Shown here: piece after piece, positions 1 to 11,059 of the stretch | Numbering within the stretch: position 1 is the first letter of the stretch | Layout of the letters: the number at the start of each line of letters is the position of its first letter | Made by a program: the position numbers and the translations under genes | Assembly (NCBI RefSeq): GCF_963678635.1 | Contig: NC_087062.1 | Location: 13,932,670-13,996,669 of the forward strand | Reading direction: 5' to 3' | Length of the DNA: 64,000 bases | DNA from: Symsagittifera roscoffensis | Lineage: Eukaryota; Xenacoelomorpha; Acoela; Convolutidae | Notes under the pieces: generated by a model | Told to the model about the DNA's origin: nothing | Databases searched by the model: none | What the model saw: only the letters and a program-made list of their open reading frames with translations

Positions 1-1217
1 AACATAATTTGAGATTTTTTGTGAAAATTATCATCCCACACGCCATATAAAGTACGAAGTGATAAATTTCACTCCTAGTAACAAATCATTTATGGCAAAT
101 AAGCTCCCTTCAACCAATCTAGAATGATTTCTGAGAGTGATTAAAAAATCAGGAAAATCAAAAAATGGGAAAAAATTGAAAAACTAATTTTTTGGTTGTA
201 AACAGTATTTTGATAAATTTTTACAAAAAATCTTTAAAAAGCAAGCACAGAAACGCTTTTTATCTGTATGTTTGACCATCAAACACTTTTTGCTTCAAAA
301 TACTGGAAAATTTTTGGATTTTTATCGGTTAGTAAAAGAAATTGGCGTGATTTTACATTTCAGACTACAATTTATGCTTCTTCTTTAAAAATTTTTTTGC
401 GGTTTTTCTAGACAAACAACTAAAGCTAAAATTATGTTTTTGCTGACGTTTAATATTGATTATGAGCAAAAAATTGTAAAATTATAAAACTGAATGTCTT
501 TTTGTGCACTCCATCTTGATAAGAAACAAAATTTTGATCTTTTAGAAAATTATTGGAAACTATTGGAAACAAAAATTGGTGTTTTTTTTGTCTGCTTTCC
601 AATTTTTTTTTCTGTCTCGAAAATGCAAACTTCTTATTAAATCACATGATTTTTTGTAGATTTAATGGAATACTTGTCTACTCTGAGCCTTTTTCTGTGG
701 AAAGTATATGATTTTCTCAATAAATTTTGGTTTTTTTCTGTTTTTGACACAATTTTCAAATTTAATATCTGAAAAATATCAATGCCAAAAAGACACCTCC
801 TCTCCCCGTTCAGGGATTTGACTTCGGTTAATTTAAAAATATCAACTTTTGGGTGACCTAAACCTAAAATTTTTCTAAGTGCCCAATAGCCGCAAGTATA
901 TACTATTTTTGATGGTCAAAATTTTCAGAATGTATAAAATTTTTCATTTCGCCAGGCCTGTTTTTCCACAATTGTAGATAATTTGCCGCGCAGATTTTTG
1001 CACAGTTGCGGTGCAGATAATTTGGTCAAAATAGGATTTTAATAGTGATTTGGGAGAACTCGGAAAATTAATTTGATCGACCTAAAAAAAGTTCGAAAGT
1101 TCGACCGTAAAAAAACTTTAGACCCACTTCTGTCTTCAAGATATTTTAATTTGAATCCACGGTTCTTTTTCTGAAAGTTATATCATTGCGTAAAAACACA
1201 TTGGTTTGTTTCTTTAG
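1..1217. other. AT-rich non-coding DNA upstream of the GPCR exon
   Basis: This stretch is A/T-homopolymer-rich with no open frame that looks coding. At about 1015-1110 there is a minus-oriented relic related to the interior of the MITE at 2418-2842: both share the order 'CCAAATTGATTTT' / 'GAGCTCTCCCAAA' / 'ACTGTTTTG..CCTATTTTGGC' in diverged form. The last bases, TTTGTTTCTTTAG, form the splice acceptor of the following exon. I see nothing else supportable. Confidence 0.6.
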
Positions 1218-1900
1218 TGTACTTCATAATAGCGGTAGTGTTGCTCTGTGTTCTTTACGGGGCGATTCTGAAAGTAGCACACGAACAGCGAGCGAAAGAC
1301 AAGAAGCAAATGTCGATCTACATGCCAAACCCGAACAGCAACAACACTCTTTCGGTTGCTTCCAATGGGAACGCCGCTTCCAGTGCCAGCGCAACGGGAG
1401 GGGCCGAGCAGACGAGAAGCAAGACCCGAGAGGCTAAGGCGAACCGAAAAGTGATCTACGGTTATATGTTCATAGTCGGAACATTCACAGTGACGTATAT
1501 TTTTGCGTACGTGATGCTACAAATCCGCCACCACATTGACTATTGCGCAATCGGCTACGAGAACACGAGTCAATTTTACTTCTTTCTTCTAACATCAATC
1601 ACGCTGCAAAACTTCAACGCCGCCTGTAATCCGATAGTTTATACCGTGTGTCTATCACACTTCAAGAAGGCGTTCCGAAAAAACATCATCCAGATCGCGA
1701 CATGTTGCCGCGTTTCCGGTGATCGTCGCGACACCCAGACTACCTTCGTTCTGGACGTTCCGGATGACCGAAAAGCTTCATCGTTCAGCAAAAGGTCGAC
1801 GAACGAAAAGATCTCTAGAAACTCAATTTTGTCCAATGGAATTAACGTAGACAATAAAAACTCGCCGAATAGAAAGCCAACTAAGCAATCGAATTGCTAG
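1218..1900 (+). CDS. Rhodopsin-family (class A) GPCR, terminal coding exon (TM5-TM7 and C-tail)
   Basis: This is the 3' coding exon of a seven-transmembrane receptor; upstream exons lie outside the window. It follows a clean acceptor (TTTCTTTAG at 1209-1217) and enters with two bases completing a split codon, so the GTG sometimes called as a start is not one. Visible parts, numbering from the first codon: TM5 about 1-20, a Ser/Ala/Asn-rich third intracellular loop 21-77, TM6 78-101, TM7 119-144 with the class A motif NPIVY (138-142), a basic helix-8 region (HFKKAFRKN), a CC pair at 163-164 that may be palmitoylated, and a Ser/Arg-rich tail to TAG. The ligand class cannot be told because the binding-pocket helices TM1-TM4 are absent. 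TM6 lacks the usual CWxP motif, which is unusual and argues for a divergent receptor. A polyadenylation signal follows closely. Reading frame and topology are direct observations; the family call rests on TM spacing plus NPxxY. Confidence 0.85.
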
Positions 1901-1912
1901 CCAAGAATTCAG

Positions 1913-1918
1913 AATAAA
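1913..1918 (+). terminator. AATAAA polyadenylation signal of the GPCR gene
   Basis: The hexamer AATAAA lies 13 bases after the TAG stop and is followed by A-rich sequence, fitting the 3' end of the receptor mRNA. Confidence 0.5.
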
Positions 1919-2215
1919 AAAACTTAATCATAAAAAAATAAGGCAACGTGAAATTATTCTAACAAACTGATATTTCACAAAACTATGTTGTATTTTTATC
2001 ACTCCAATTAATGTTTCCATTACTTAGACTGTAGATGTACATGTATGTAATTCAGATATAGCTTTTCAGAAAAAAAAACTTTCGATATTGATTGATCAAC
2101 CAAAATGCTGCTATATACTTAAAATTGATGAATAAATGTTCAATTTCTATTTTTGTAAATTGTTGCTTTTTCTTTTCTTGATCCATATAAGCGCAGTGGT
2201 TTACCAAAAAAATTT

Positions 2216-2295
2216 TAAAAGGGGGCGGCGGATTTTTATGTTTTTAAACTTTTGACGTTATTTTTAGCTCGACTAAAATTACTTTCTGACATGTA
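2216..2295 (+). repeat. Decayed fragment of the 2418-2842 MITE family
   Basis: The sequence GGGGGCGGCGGATTTTT, followed by an AAACTTTTGACG-type segment and a GCTCGACTAAAATT segment, parallels the first ~100 bases of the MITE just downstream (GGGGGGCGGATTTTC ... TTTTGACGACC ... GGTCGACCAAATT). No terminal repeat or TSD is visible, so this is an old truncated copy. Confidence 0.45.
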
Positions 2296-2417
2296 GAAAT
2301 GCAATTTCAACAGACAGTTTTTGGCTTTTTTAACAGGACAGTTTTGGAGGAATTTCAAATTACTCTCTGAAAAACATTGATGTCAGAACATTGATACGAA
2401 AAAAGTTCACCTGCAAC

Positions 2418-2842
2418 CAGGGGCGGATCTAGGATTTTCTCGAGGGGGGGGGGGCGGATTTTCAAAAAAATTTCCAAAATTTTGACGACCTTTTTTTTTT
2501 TAGGTCGACCAAATTGATTTTTCGAGCTCTCCCAAAGCACTGTTTTGCCCCTATTTTGGCTAAATTTTGTGCGCCGCAAGCAAATTTTTGAAAAAACAGT
2601 CAAAAAAGCCGTTTTTGGGCACTTTTTTTCGTTTTTTTTTTTGGCGCGCGCTCCCCTCAAAGTTAGTATATATTGGCGCCAAAGGCGCCTTTAGGAAAAT
2701 TTTAGGGTCGGTCGGCCAAAAATGGATTTCTGAAAAAGTATCAAAGGGGAGGGACCCTTTGGGTCGGCAGGGGGTCGAATCCCTGAGTGGGGGGGGCGTC
2801 CGCTTCCCCCCTTCCGCCCCCCCCCCCCTAAATCCGCCCCTG
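2418..2842. mobile_element. hAT-type MITE with terminal inverted repeats and 8-bp TSD
   Basis: The element is 425 bp. It begins CAGGGGCGGATCTAG and ends CTAAATCCGCCCCTG, an imperfect terminal inverted repeat of about 15 bp. It is flanked by a perfect 8-bp direct repeat CCTGCAAC at 2410-2417 and 2843-2850. An 8-bp TSD with CAGGG termini is the hallmark of the hAT superfamily. The interior has runs of G next to one end and C next to the other, so the whole element could fold as a long hairpin. It has no transposase; open frames across it are low-complexity translations of the G/C runs. Related fragments occur near 1015-1110, 2216-2295 and 10845-10940. Confidence 0.85.
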
Positions 2843-2850
2843 CCTGCAAC

Positions 2851-4971
2851 CACTTCATCAAAATAGTAATTGATTGAATTTGGAACTGCTTTGACAACGA
2901 TGATGTAAGAAGGGATAATTAATGAGCAATGTATTCTGTCAAGGCGTACGCGTCTAATAAAATCACTCCAAGTTGAGCTGAGGCAAGCAATTCGCTCTTT
3001 TTGATACGTAACTTTTCGTAGACCGTATCACTTTGTACTTTACTTAGGGTGTGGGGGATAAAATGGTAAAATATAAAGGTAAAAAATAAATCAAAGAAAT
3101 TTTTTAAACAATTTTTTCGCAGAATTTTCAAAATTGTTTCTTAAGCATTAATTTTTTCATTAACGCTTTAGTGCACTAGAAACAACCAGGGGTTTGCACT
3201 GATACAAGCATTCCGGCTCTTCAGGCGATGCTGCTATATCTGTCGGTGTGGTTTTTTTAACAAATTTCGACTTTTTAAGTAGCCGCTTTGAAAGGAGTTT
3301 TTTAACAATCTGAAGTGATTCATTCGATACCCTGAGCTTGAATTTGAAAAAAAATAAGCTGCAGTGTTTTTTTTTGATAGTGTGAAGGTTTAAACTTGGG
3401 ACAATTAACGCGCGATATATTTCGTTCTATTAACGCAAAAGCGGCGATTTAATCCGCCACAGAAATCTTTCCCTTTTGTTATGAGCCAAAAAAAAAATTT
3501 TGAGTCATTTTTGATAGACTGTTTTTACAGCACTTTACACTTTACATGTGGGGGTTATTCTCTTTGAAATAATTTTAAAAAAATTGTTTTTTTTTAAAGT
3601 TTTCTTTTGATGTTTGACCAATTCAAATGTCTTGAAAAGATTACTTACTCCTTGGAATCTAAAGGGTAGTCGCCACAGTCAGGGTTTCGCACTGATACGA
3701 GCAGTCTGGCTAGTTTTAGATCTCTTGTACGATCTTAATTTATATTAATTAGAATATAAATTCTAGCATAATCCAAAACGAAATTGCTTTGACTTTTTGA
3801 GTTTTTGTTCTAAGTGCTGCTCTCAGTAAAAGAAAAACTTTGTTTTGGTTTCAGTCTGTGAGCTTGCAAACTAAATGATGCGTTTCAATGAATCTAGTAA
3901 GTTTCGATTAAGTGTTTTTTTTTCGAAAACTAAACTTAGTTTAAACAATTTGTTTTAAATGGTTGAACCATGGAAGCTGGAATATTGGATTGAGAAAGTT
4001 GAGATATAAGTTATTAGAAATTGAAACAAGGCTAGCCGGTTACTGTGCAAGTAGCACAGAATGTTCCGACCACAGTCTTTAAAAATTACAAGAAAAAGCT
4101 TTTGTTTTCAAATTGGTGAAGTTTTTTCTACGTGGGATGATAAAAAAAAGTCTGATGTAAAACTATATACATATATATGGACATATATAAGGGCATATAT
4201 GACTTTCATAGAAATATAGGAAAACACAATTTTTTTCTAGAGAATTCACTAGAAAAACGAAAAAGAAAAAAAAAGAATTTAAAAAATTTCAAGCTACAAA
4301 ACTCCAAAAAAACTAATTTTGCTTGCTTTAAGTTAAATTTTTAGGATTTTGCATGATTAAGTTGTTGTATTCCTGAATGCTCGCTTCATTCGCTCGAATT
4401 TAGACGAAAAATCAAAAGTTTAAAACCGTTTTTCTCGACATTAGAGAAACTTTTTGGCAAACTTGTTCGAATCACGACTGAAAGGGCTTTAATATGTAAT
4501 ATGATATATCACTCAACACTGTCCAATGATTATTTGTGGTACCTGATATTGCGTAGAAAACAAAAAAAATAACAGACCCGAACACACAACTCTTCTTTTT
4601 TTCAATGGTCGGAACAAATATCTAACTTTTCCGGAAAAAACACGAAAAAATCAATTCCCAAAGAGATTCATAGCTGCAGAAATAATCAAAAATACCGAAT
4701 TGGATCTACTAAAAGTTTGGTTGAGTGGATATCACATCCGGGAAGTTTGCCTTAAATTGAAAAAAGTTAGAAAAGTTAACCGTGTGCCAATCAACTGACT
4801 TAATGATACAGATTGTACCAAAACACACATAACTAAACAACCAAAGATGGCACCAAGATTTAATGATACAGATGGCTCCAAAAGACAAATAACTAAATAA
4901 CCAAAACACAAATTTGATCAATAAATATTCTAGTTACAGTAGCTGGGTTATAAAGCGTTCTCTGATTTATA
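2851..4971. other. AT-rich non-coding DNA between the GPCR gene and the next host gene
   Basis: There is no coding region here that I can support. A dispersed repeat appears twice: 3188-3217 and 3679-3708 share 'GGGTTTxGCACTGATACxAGCA'. The part at about 3245-3300 (TGTGGTTTTTTT ... GCCGCTTTGAAAGGAGTTTTTT) resembles a segment inside the giant element's LTR at about 12020-12085. A short TATATA-rich tract lies at 4164-4200. Confidence 0.5.
4801..4920. repeat. Two-copy 60-bp tandem repeat
   Basis: The blocks 4801-4860 and 4861-4920 are imperfect direct copies, each starting TAATGATACAGAT and containing ATAACTAAA. They end 50 bases before the first exon of the next gene. Confidence 0.7.
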
Positions 4972-5130
4972 ATGAGCAAAGGTTTTGAGATGAACTACGA
5001 AACTCGATTAAACAACAGAGTCGACCTTGATTTCCCCACCTGGTTTGAGACTGATCGCAGCCAGCAGAATGTAGTCAAGTTCACACTTCTGTCACATTGG
5101 TGCTATGTCAAAGGAGCAGTTATAAACAAG
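4972..5130 (+). CDS. Unidentified host gene, first visible coding exon
   Basis: The exon opens at ATG (4972-4974) and runs 53 codons to a perfect donor, AAACAAG|GTAAGC, leaving phase 0. The peptide is well mixed in composition (LDFPTWFETDRSQQN, LLSHWCYVKGAV), unlike the A/T filler around it, and local GC rises over the exon. I do not recognise the family. I take ATG 4972 as the likely start because the frame upstream is AT-rich and short, but an upstream exon entering at the CAG near 4938 is not excluded. The next exon, 3.7 kb downstream, enters in phase 0. Confidence 0.65.
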
Positions 5131-8100
5131 GTAAGCAAAGAACCATTAGAGAAAAAAAGTTGGAAATTGTTAAGTAGATCCAAATGCAAAATTCTGAAAT
5201 TGCAAAAGTCACCGACATTTGGGATTTGAGAATTAGTTTTTTTTTCTATTTCGGATGGGCAGCTAGCTTGTTTCATTTTCAAAAATGAAACACTTACAAA
5301 AACCAAACTATTTTATAAGATTCCATCGATTTTTTTTTGCTATAGAAATATACGTGTATTCTATAAACACCATTTATAACACAGAGAAGTGAAGCTTCGC
5401 TTTATTTATGGGGCAGATATTATCAAATCAATTAAATAAGATCAAACACTGGTACATTCTACATCAATTTCTAAAGCAATTATCAGCATTTTGGAGCTTA
5501 CGGAGGACACAACACATCACATCACCACAACTGGCTCATTTATAAATAGTAATATTGAACCAAACAGTCTAACAGTACACAACAGGTTGAAAAATTTGCA
5601 AAATAAACTTATTTCTGAATCAATTAAAAAACCACACAATTCTACGAATAGTTTAACCAACATCCTTGCTTTTGAGAAGAACACCAGCTAATTCCAAAAG
5701 CAAAAACGTTTTAGCAATTCTTTTTAACATCGCATTTTTCAAATTGAAAAAAAAAATCTTAAGACTTGAACAAAAAACGGTTACAGGTTATCATACTGCA
5801 CTTATCCCAAACGGGCGTATGATCTAGGGATAAATTGACCCCCTACACTCTTCCCACACACACACATTTTTACGTGCTTCTTTCCGGGATACACGTATAT
5901 CATCATTGAAGCATCATGTGGTAAATCAGTATCAGTGAACCGGCTGCGGTAAAAAAAAGGTCTATTGCGGATATCCGATAAGTCAAACATCCGGTAGGTC
6001 AAACATCCAAACTTATACAATAATTACGTCATAAAATGACGAAAGAGTTTCAAAATAAGAGAGAGTCCAATTTGATCGTTCGCAAAATAGCAAGCAAATT
6101 TGTTCTACAACAATTGCGTATTCATACGTTGAATTCCTATGAGATTCCTATAGGATGAAATACTATCATCAAGAAGAAATGAAAAAAAACGTTATTAAAT
6201 TTGAATTGATTTGAAAACTGTCAAAACACATTTCCCGTTTTTTACATAACCCAAAGTCTACAAAAAGCATAAAATATCAGCAATTCTGGTGGAAGGTCGA
6301 AGAAAAAATGGGCAAACAAAAGGGATTATAAACAATTGTAATGGATTATAATGGGTTTTTTTCTGCAAAACAAATAAATTAGAAATTCCGATAAAAATAA
6401 TCGATTATAATAGATTATAATGTATTATAATTGAATATATTTGATTTCAAAAAGAGAGATTATAATCGATTATTTATTGATTAAAATCAATTTCTCCTCA
6501 ATTTTTGCAAGACATTAACGCTTGAAACTGGATGCGGGTATCACTTTCCAAATTGCGTCTACCAAATTAAGTATGTTGTATTTTGTTACAAAACAAGGTG
6601 ACAGTTTTTGCACCATGACTACCTTCATAAGAAAACCAAAAATTAAAACAAAGAGTTTATAATTAGTTATGAACTTTTTATCGTCCAACGTGTCGCTCAG
6701 TGTTGGTCAAATTTGCTGTGGTTTGTAATTGAAAATTGGCCTAAACAGCATCTTTTAGGCGAACAGTAAAAATCTAATATTTGCCCGACTTTTAAAAAAA
6801 TTGGATGTTTGTTAAAGCTGATGTGCCCTAGTAAAGCTGAAAATCAAATGTTTGTAGCACTTTTTGGTTTTTCGGATGCTTGACGTATCGGATGTTTGCG
6901 CGGTACCCAGAAAAAAATCAACACAGAGGCAAAGCACAGCTCACACCAGTTACATTACGAAACATAATTAGCATGACAAATTAACCGACAAAAACAGATA
7001 AAAGCCAGAAAACAACATTTTCAAAAATGAATTTTTGGGAATAGTGAAAAAAGTGATATAACAAAAAAATTTGTATGTCTTCATTTTATCTGGAATAAAA
7101 ACTCCTTTAAAAAATATAATTTTAGTGAAAGCAATTGAATAAAAATCAAGCATCAAACTGAAATTGCAGAGGTAACGTTGACGACTAATCTTAAGCAAAC
7201 ACACGTTGAGCCGAAAAAAACTGACAACATAAATACCTAAAAAATCAAAAAAAAAGTTTTTAAGGCACCCACCAAAACATTTAGATAACAATCTTTTTTT
7301 TTGCTCATAAAACGAATCAAAACAAAACCACTAAGCGGATATAACATAAATCGAAGCTGCTTAGGCAGAATAAAGGAAAGAAGAGAAGAAAACAAACAAA
7401 AAAAGCGTAGATGCTGATACTGCCAGTTAGTTGATGAAATTACAGATTCGAAGTTAGTTGATGAAATTTGAAGATGACCAGCAACCTGAGTCAATCTGTG
7501 AATAGAATTTTTTGGGGGGAAAAGTCTAATAACAGGTTGTAACATCTTAGCTTTTTGCAACGGTAAAGGTATTTAAAAAAAAACTGTGAAGAGGACAAAC
7601 AGAAAAAAAATATTGAAAAATTTTCTTTAAAAACTAACCTTAATTCTCATTGTAACAAATGCAAAATATAAATTTTGAATACAAGCAGAAATGGGCTGGA
7701 AATTCCTGACATCCTTGAAGTATTGAAAAACATTTTTTTCCATTTTAATCGATTATAATGGATTTTCATAAACGATTTATTTATTCCGACAAAAAATTAA
7801 AAAAATATCAAACATTTTTCAATCAATCAATTGGTTATTCTTGAATTTTATTGAGACTGACAATGAAAACAATCCGTTATAATCGATTGTCATCCATGGA
7901 TCCCAGTGCAGGTATGTGGCAAGGAAAAGCGCGAGTAAAACTCTGCCAACAAAAATCAATCTTCTCAGTTTTTGACAAGCTCCGTAGAAAATAAAACATG
8001 CTTTCAAGCAAGATAAATAAGCCGTCTATGTATGAAGAAAAACAATGATCCGAGATGTATTTGAAGTCCCAATTTTTTTCACTATTCGCCAAGTTTTATG

Positions 8101-8867
8101 TTTGAATAGCAAAAAAAATCAGAACAAATTAAACAAAACAATTGGTAATATATCAGGTTCTTTGTGATTCAGCTATTTTTCATTATTATCGATGGCGGCA
8201 ATGTCTCAAACTTTTTGACAGTGGAGTTGTAAGTCAACAGGTTCATATTCGATGATTTTATTGTAACTTAAATTGTACTTCGTTGTTTATACATGAAGAG
8301 CTAATAATCTCTGCCAATTTTTGTTTTTCCCATAATTGATGAAAAGGAGGCTAGAAAAGTTTTCGTGTACTGAGGGGAGTGTTGTAAGCAGTAAATTAGA
8401 CTGGAACCTGTTAATTTTCAGTCACAATTTGACTTTTTACTGTTAGTTGTTAATCTATCTGGTTTTAGAAACTTCTTAATTATTTTTTAGAAAAATCTTA
8501 GCGTTATCTTTATTTTTAGGTGTTTGAATTAAATGCTTCTATTCTTTTTAACCAATTGCCAATTGCAGCTTAAGAGTACTCTTCAGGCACCAATTTTTAT
8601 TCAATGAATTGTGCCAATCGCGTAAGCCCAGACCCTTCATTTAAACACTGCATTTCAACTTATGACAAATTTGGACTGAAAATTGACAGCTTGCCTCCAC
8701 TAAACAATCCATTGAATTAAGAAAATTGGCGCGTATTAAACAGCAGTGACGGTGAAGGTAGAAATTTTTTTATGGAATACTTTTCAATGAATGTTTTATA
8801 AAAAGTTGACTAATTTGCTTTAAACTGAATGGAAACTACTGCGTTTGAAAGTATCTGAATGTCCCAG
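5131..8867. other. Intron 1 of the unidentified host gene
   Basis: About 3.7 kb of AT-rich non-coding DNA. A cluster of ATCGATTATAAT-like words lies at 6335-6480, with more at about 7748-7765 and 7868-7885. Peptides that could be read here are Lys/Phe/Ile-rich translations of A/T runs and are not supported as genes. The acceptor of exon 2 (GAATGTCCCAG) closes the intron. Confidence 0.5.
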
Positions 8868-9092
8868 GTATGGCAATGGGCTCCAGAGATCTTCGGGGAG
8901 TCCAGGGAGTTCGAGCTCCTGGACATCTCACAGCACCTGATGAGGTCTGAGATATCGAACTCGTTCTTCTGCAACCCCTACAACAAAAACGACTTCACAC
9001 AAAGCGAGGTCAAAGTTCTGACCAGAAGGGAAATCAACCAATCAAGAGAGATAACAACTCTCAACTTCGTATTTGGACTCCCAATGACTCAG
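8868..9092 (+). CDS. Unidentified host gene, exon 2
   Basis: A 225-bp (75-codon) phase-0 internal exon between acceptor TGTCCCAG and donor ACTCAG|GTGGGA. The translation begins VWQWAPEIFGESREFELL and includes SFFCNPYNKNDFTQSE and LNFVFGLPMTQ, a soluble, globular-looking mix with no signal peptide or membrane segment. GC content and codon quality are clearly above the flanks. The ATG at 8859 that would extend it lies in the intron before the AG, so it is not a start. I do not recognise the family. Confidence 0.7.
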
Positions 9093-9977
9093 GTGGGATT
9101 TAAAGAGGCACAAAAAATGTAGTTTTGCGTATTAATCAACAAACTGAAATGAAGATTACCATTCCAACAAATTAAATTTAATATTTTGTGCAATATAATT
9201 ATATTGTCTTTGTTGTTGCAATTTTTACGTGATTCTGATGTTGTTTCGGTTTCACGATACGGTGGTTTGTAGATATGGTGGTTTGTTGAACATCCGCCGG
9301 TAACATTATAGACATTTGAATAAAAATGCAAACAATTCTTAGTCAATTAGCGTAAATTAGCATTATAATGGATTCAAGATCAATAAATCATATTTAGAAT
9401 GCTGTTTTGAAAAAAAACTGGCAGCTCAAATTCCCCCAAAATATGCAAATTATGTTAATTCGTTCCAAGGTACAAGGAATAATGTTCTTTGAGAAGCCAG
9501 TCTTCCAGACGTTTCTCAGCAAAAAAGTTCCAATAAACTGAATCGAAGCTTTAAGAGTTTGACTCGAGTTTATGGAAACCTTTCATTGGAAATTTGGGAT
9601 GTTTTTCAATTATCTTTATTGGAAGAAAAACAAACATACAAGCTGGAGTGTCTGTAAAAGATCCATGCGCTGTTTTTGATTTTTTTTTGCCATTTAGATT
9701 TTAGTTCGCCCGGAATGCACCAAAGAGCACGAATAAGTGCATCGCCGCTCCCCTGTGTCATAAGATAGATGCGATCAAGTTAACATTCGCCCTCATATCT
9801 TCCCCTACAAAGTTAACATCCTCCATTCCTCTCTATTTAACTAGTGGTGTGTGTAAGCAACTCGATTTTGATTGGCTGAAGAAATCCAGCTTAGAACTAC
9901 GTCAAACCCCCCCCCCCCCCTTTAAACGCTTTTAGCGGGAGGATGTCAACTTGGTCCGAAATTAATCTAAATTTCAG
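9093..9977. other. Intron 2 of the host gene
   Basis: About 0.9 kb, AT-rich, with a C12 run near 9907-9919. It ends with the acceptor AAATTTCAG. No gene or RNA is visible. Confidence 0.5.
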
Positions 9978-10184
9978 GTGACTTACGGAAAGGCGACCAC
10001 CGAGACAATAGTGCATTGTCTGACTGTTGGTACACAACTTCTGCCACCCGACTTGGAAGAGATCTTCCTGGCCAATCAGAACGCGATTGTGAGTCACTGC
10101 AAAGTCATCATCGACACTTTCGTCAAAAAATTCCCCGAAGACAGCAAAGTGTTTCCGAAGGAAATACAACCCGCTCATTACGAG
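9978..10184 (+). CDS. Unidentified host gene, exon 3
   Basis: A 207-bp (69-codon) phase-0 exon between TTTCAG and TACGAG|GTAGAC. The translation starts VTYGKATTETIVHCL and continues with PPDLEEIFLANQNAIVSHC and FVKKFPEDSKVFPKE, which read as amphipathic helices of an intracellular protein. GTG at 9978 is the first in-frame codon after the acceptor, not a start. Together with exons 2 and 4 it gives one continuous phase-0 reading frame. Confidence 0.7.
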
Positions 10185-10615
10185 GTAGACTTCAGTTTAA
10201 CTTATACGGCTGAACAACAATCTTTTAGCCCTAGTGACAATAATCAATTACTGTTGCTCAATTTAATAAATTGTGGTTTCAATCTTTAGTAACAATAATC
10301 ATAACAATCATAAAAACAATAGTGCCAATAATGATAATAAAAAAAAACACAAGGCAAAGGAAGCAGAGTTTTGCACCGCTTGTTATACCATAACTTATCA
10401 ATTTTCATGCTCTATTTCAAAATGTTTAGCAAAACGACTCGGCAGATACCAAATTGGCAACTGTTTTTTTTTGTTCTCCCGGATTGGTTGATAAGGTTGT
10501 TTGATCAAGATCGAATCGGTTTTTGAGCGAAATTTATAAAACATCAATGAAGTTGTTAAAACAGTTTTAACCTGGTGAATTTTGAGCGCCATCTTAACCT
10601 GGGGCGTATTTTCAG
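10185..10615. other. Intron 3, with an AAT/AAC-rich tract
   Basis: Intron 3 is 431 bp. Its first part (about 10287-10350) is a degenerate AAT/AAC/AAA microsatellite-like tract. It ends with the acceptor GTATTTTCAG. Confidence 0.6.
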
Positions 10616-10771
10616 TTTCTAAAAGAAGAAGTGCGCAAGGTGATGGGGGACATAGAGTCCATGGCGAGCAAATCACACTTTCAACTGGCCGAGGAGATAA
10701 AAACATATCAGTTGCCACTCTTGAAGGAGTTCGAAGACCGCGGCGGCAGATTGAAGCCTTTCATCAAACAG
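10616..10771 (+). CDS. Unidentified host gene, exon 4
   Basis: A 156-bp (52-codon) phase-0 exon between GTATTTTCAG and AAACAG|GTATAC. The peptide is charged and helical (FLKEEVRKVMGDIESMAS ... LKEFEDRGGRLKPFIKQ), plausibly coiled-coil or helical-bundle in character. The next phase-0 acceptors downstream on this strand are the exon-like cassette in the giant element's left LTR (12817), its copy in the right LTR (39212) and the exon at 56994. Which is used cannot be decided without RNA data. Confidence 0.7.
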
Positions 10772-10844
10772 GTATACAGGCACCTCGGAAGCCTCCCACC
10801 CCTCAAATCTGGTTGACCAACCTTATGGATGTCGACATTTTTTT

Positions 10845-10940
10845 ACGTCGACTAAATTGATTTTTTGAGCTCTCTCAAATCGCTTTAAATACCCTATTTC
10901 GGCTCTTTTTTCTCCCCTCGCCCATCTGCAAAATTTTACA
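10845..10940 (+). repeat. Fragment of the 2418-2842 MITE family
   Basis: The order TTTTACGTCGACTAAATTGATTTTTTGAGCTCTC ... CCCTATTTCGGC parallels the MITE interior at about 2490-2565. No termini remain. The 35-base phrase is given here only as its key words: GTCGACTAAATTGATTT and GAGCTCTC. Confidence 0.5.
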
Positions 10941-11059
10941 AATAATCTTTCGTTCATATTGTCTGATTGTTACAAAAATTGGCAAGTGAACTAATTAGGC
11001 AATGACAAACATATTTGGTCTTGAAACTTAACCTTGAAAGCGCCTGGTTACACCATTAT

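Noticed and set aside
2355..2897. Several 68-101-codon frames over the MITE
   Set aside because: They translate G/C and A/T homopolymers (Gly/Pro/Lys/Phe runs).
6968..8092. Several 62-107-codon minus-strand frames in intron 1
   Set aside because: Phe/Leu/Lys-rich translations of A/T-rich DNA; no domain or splice support.
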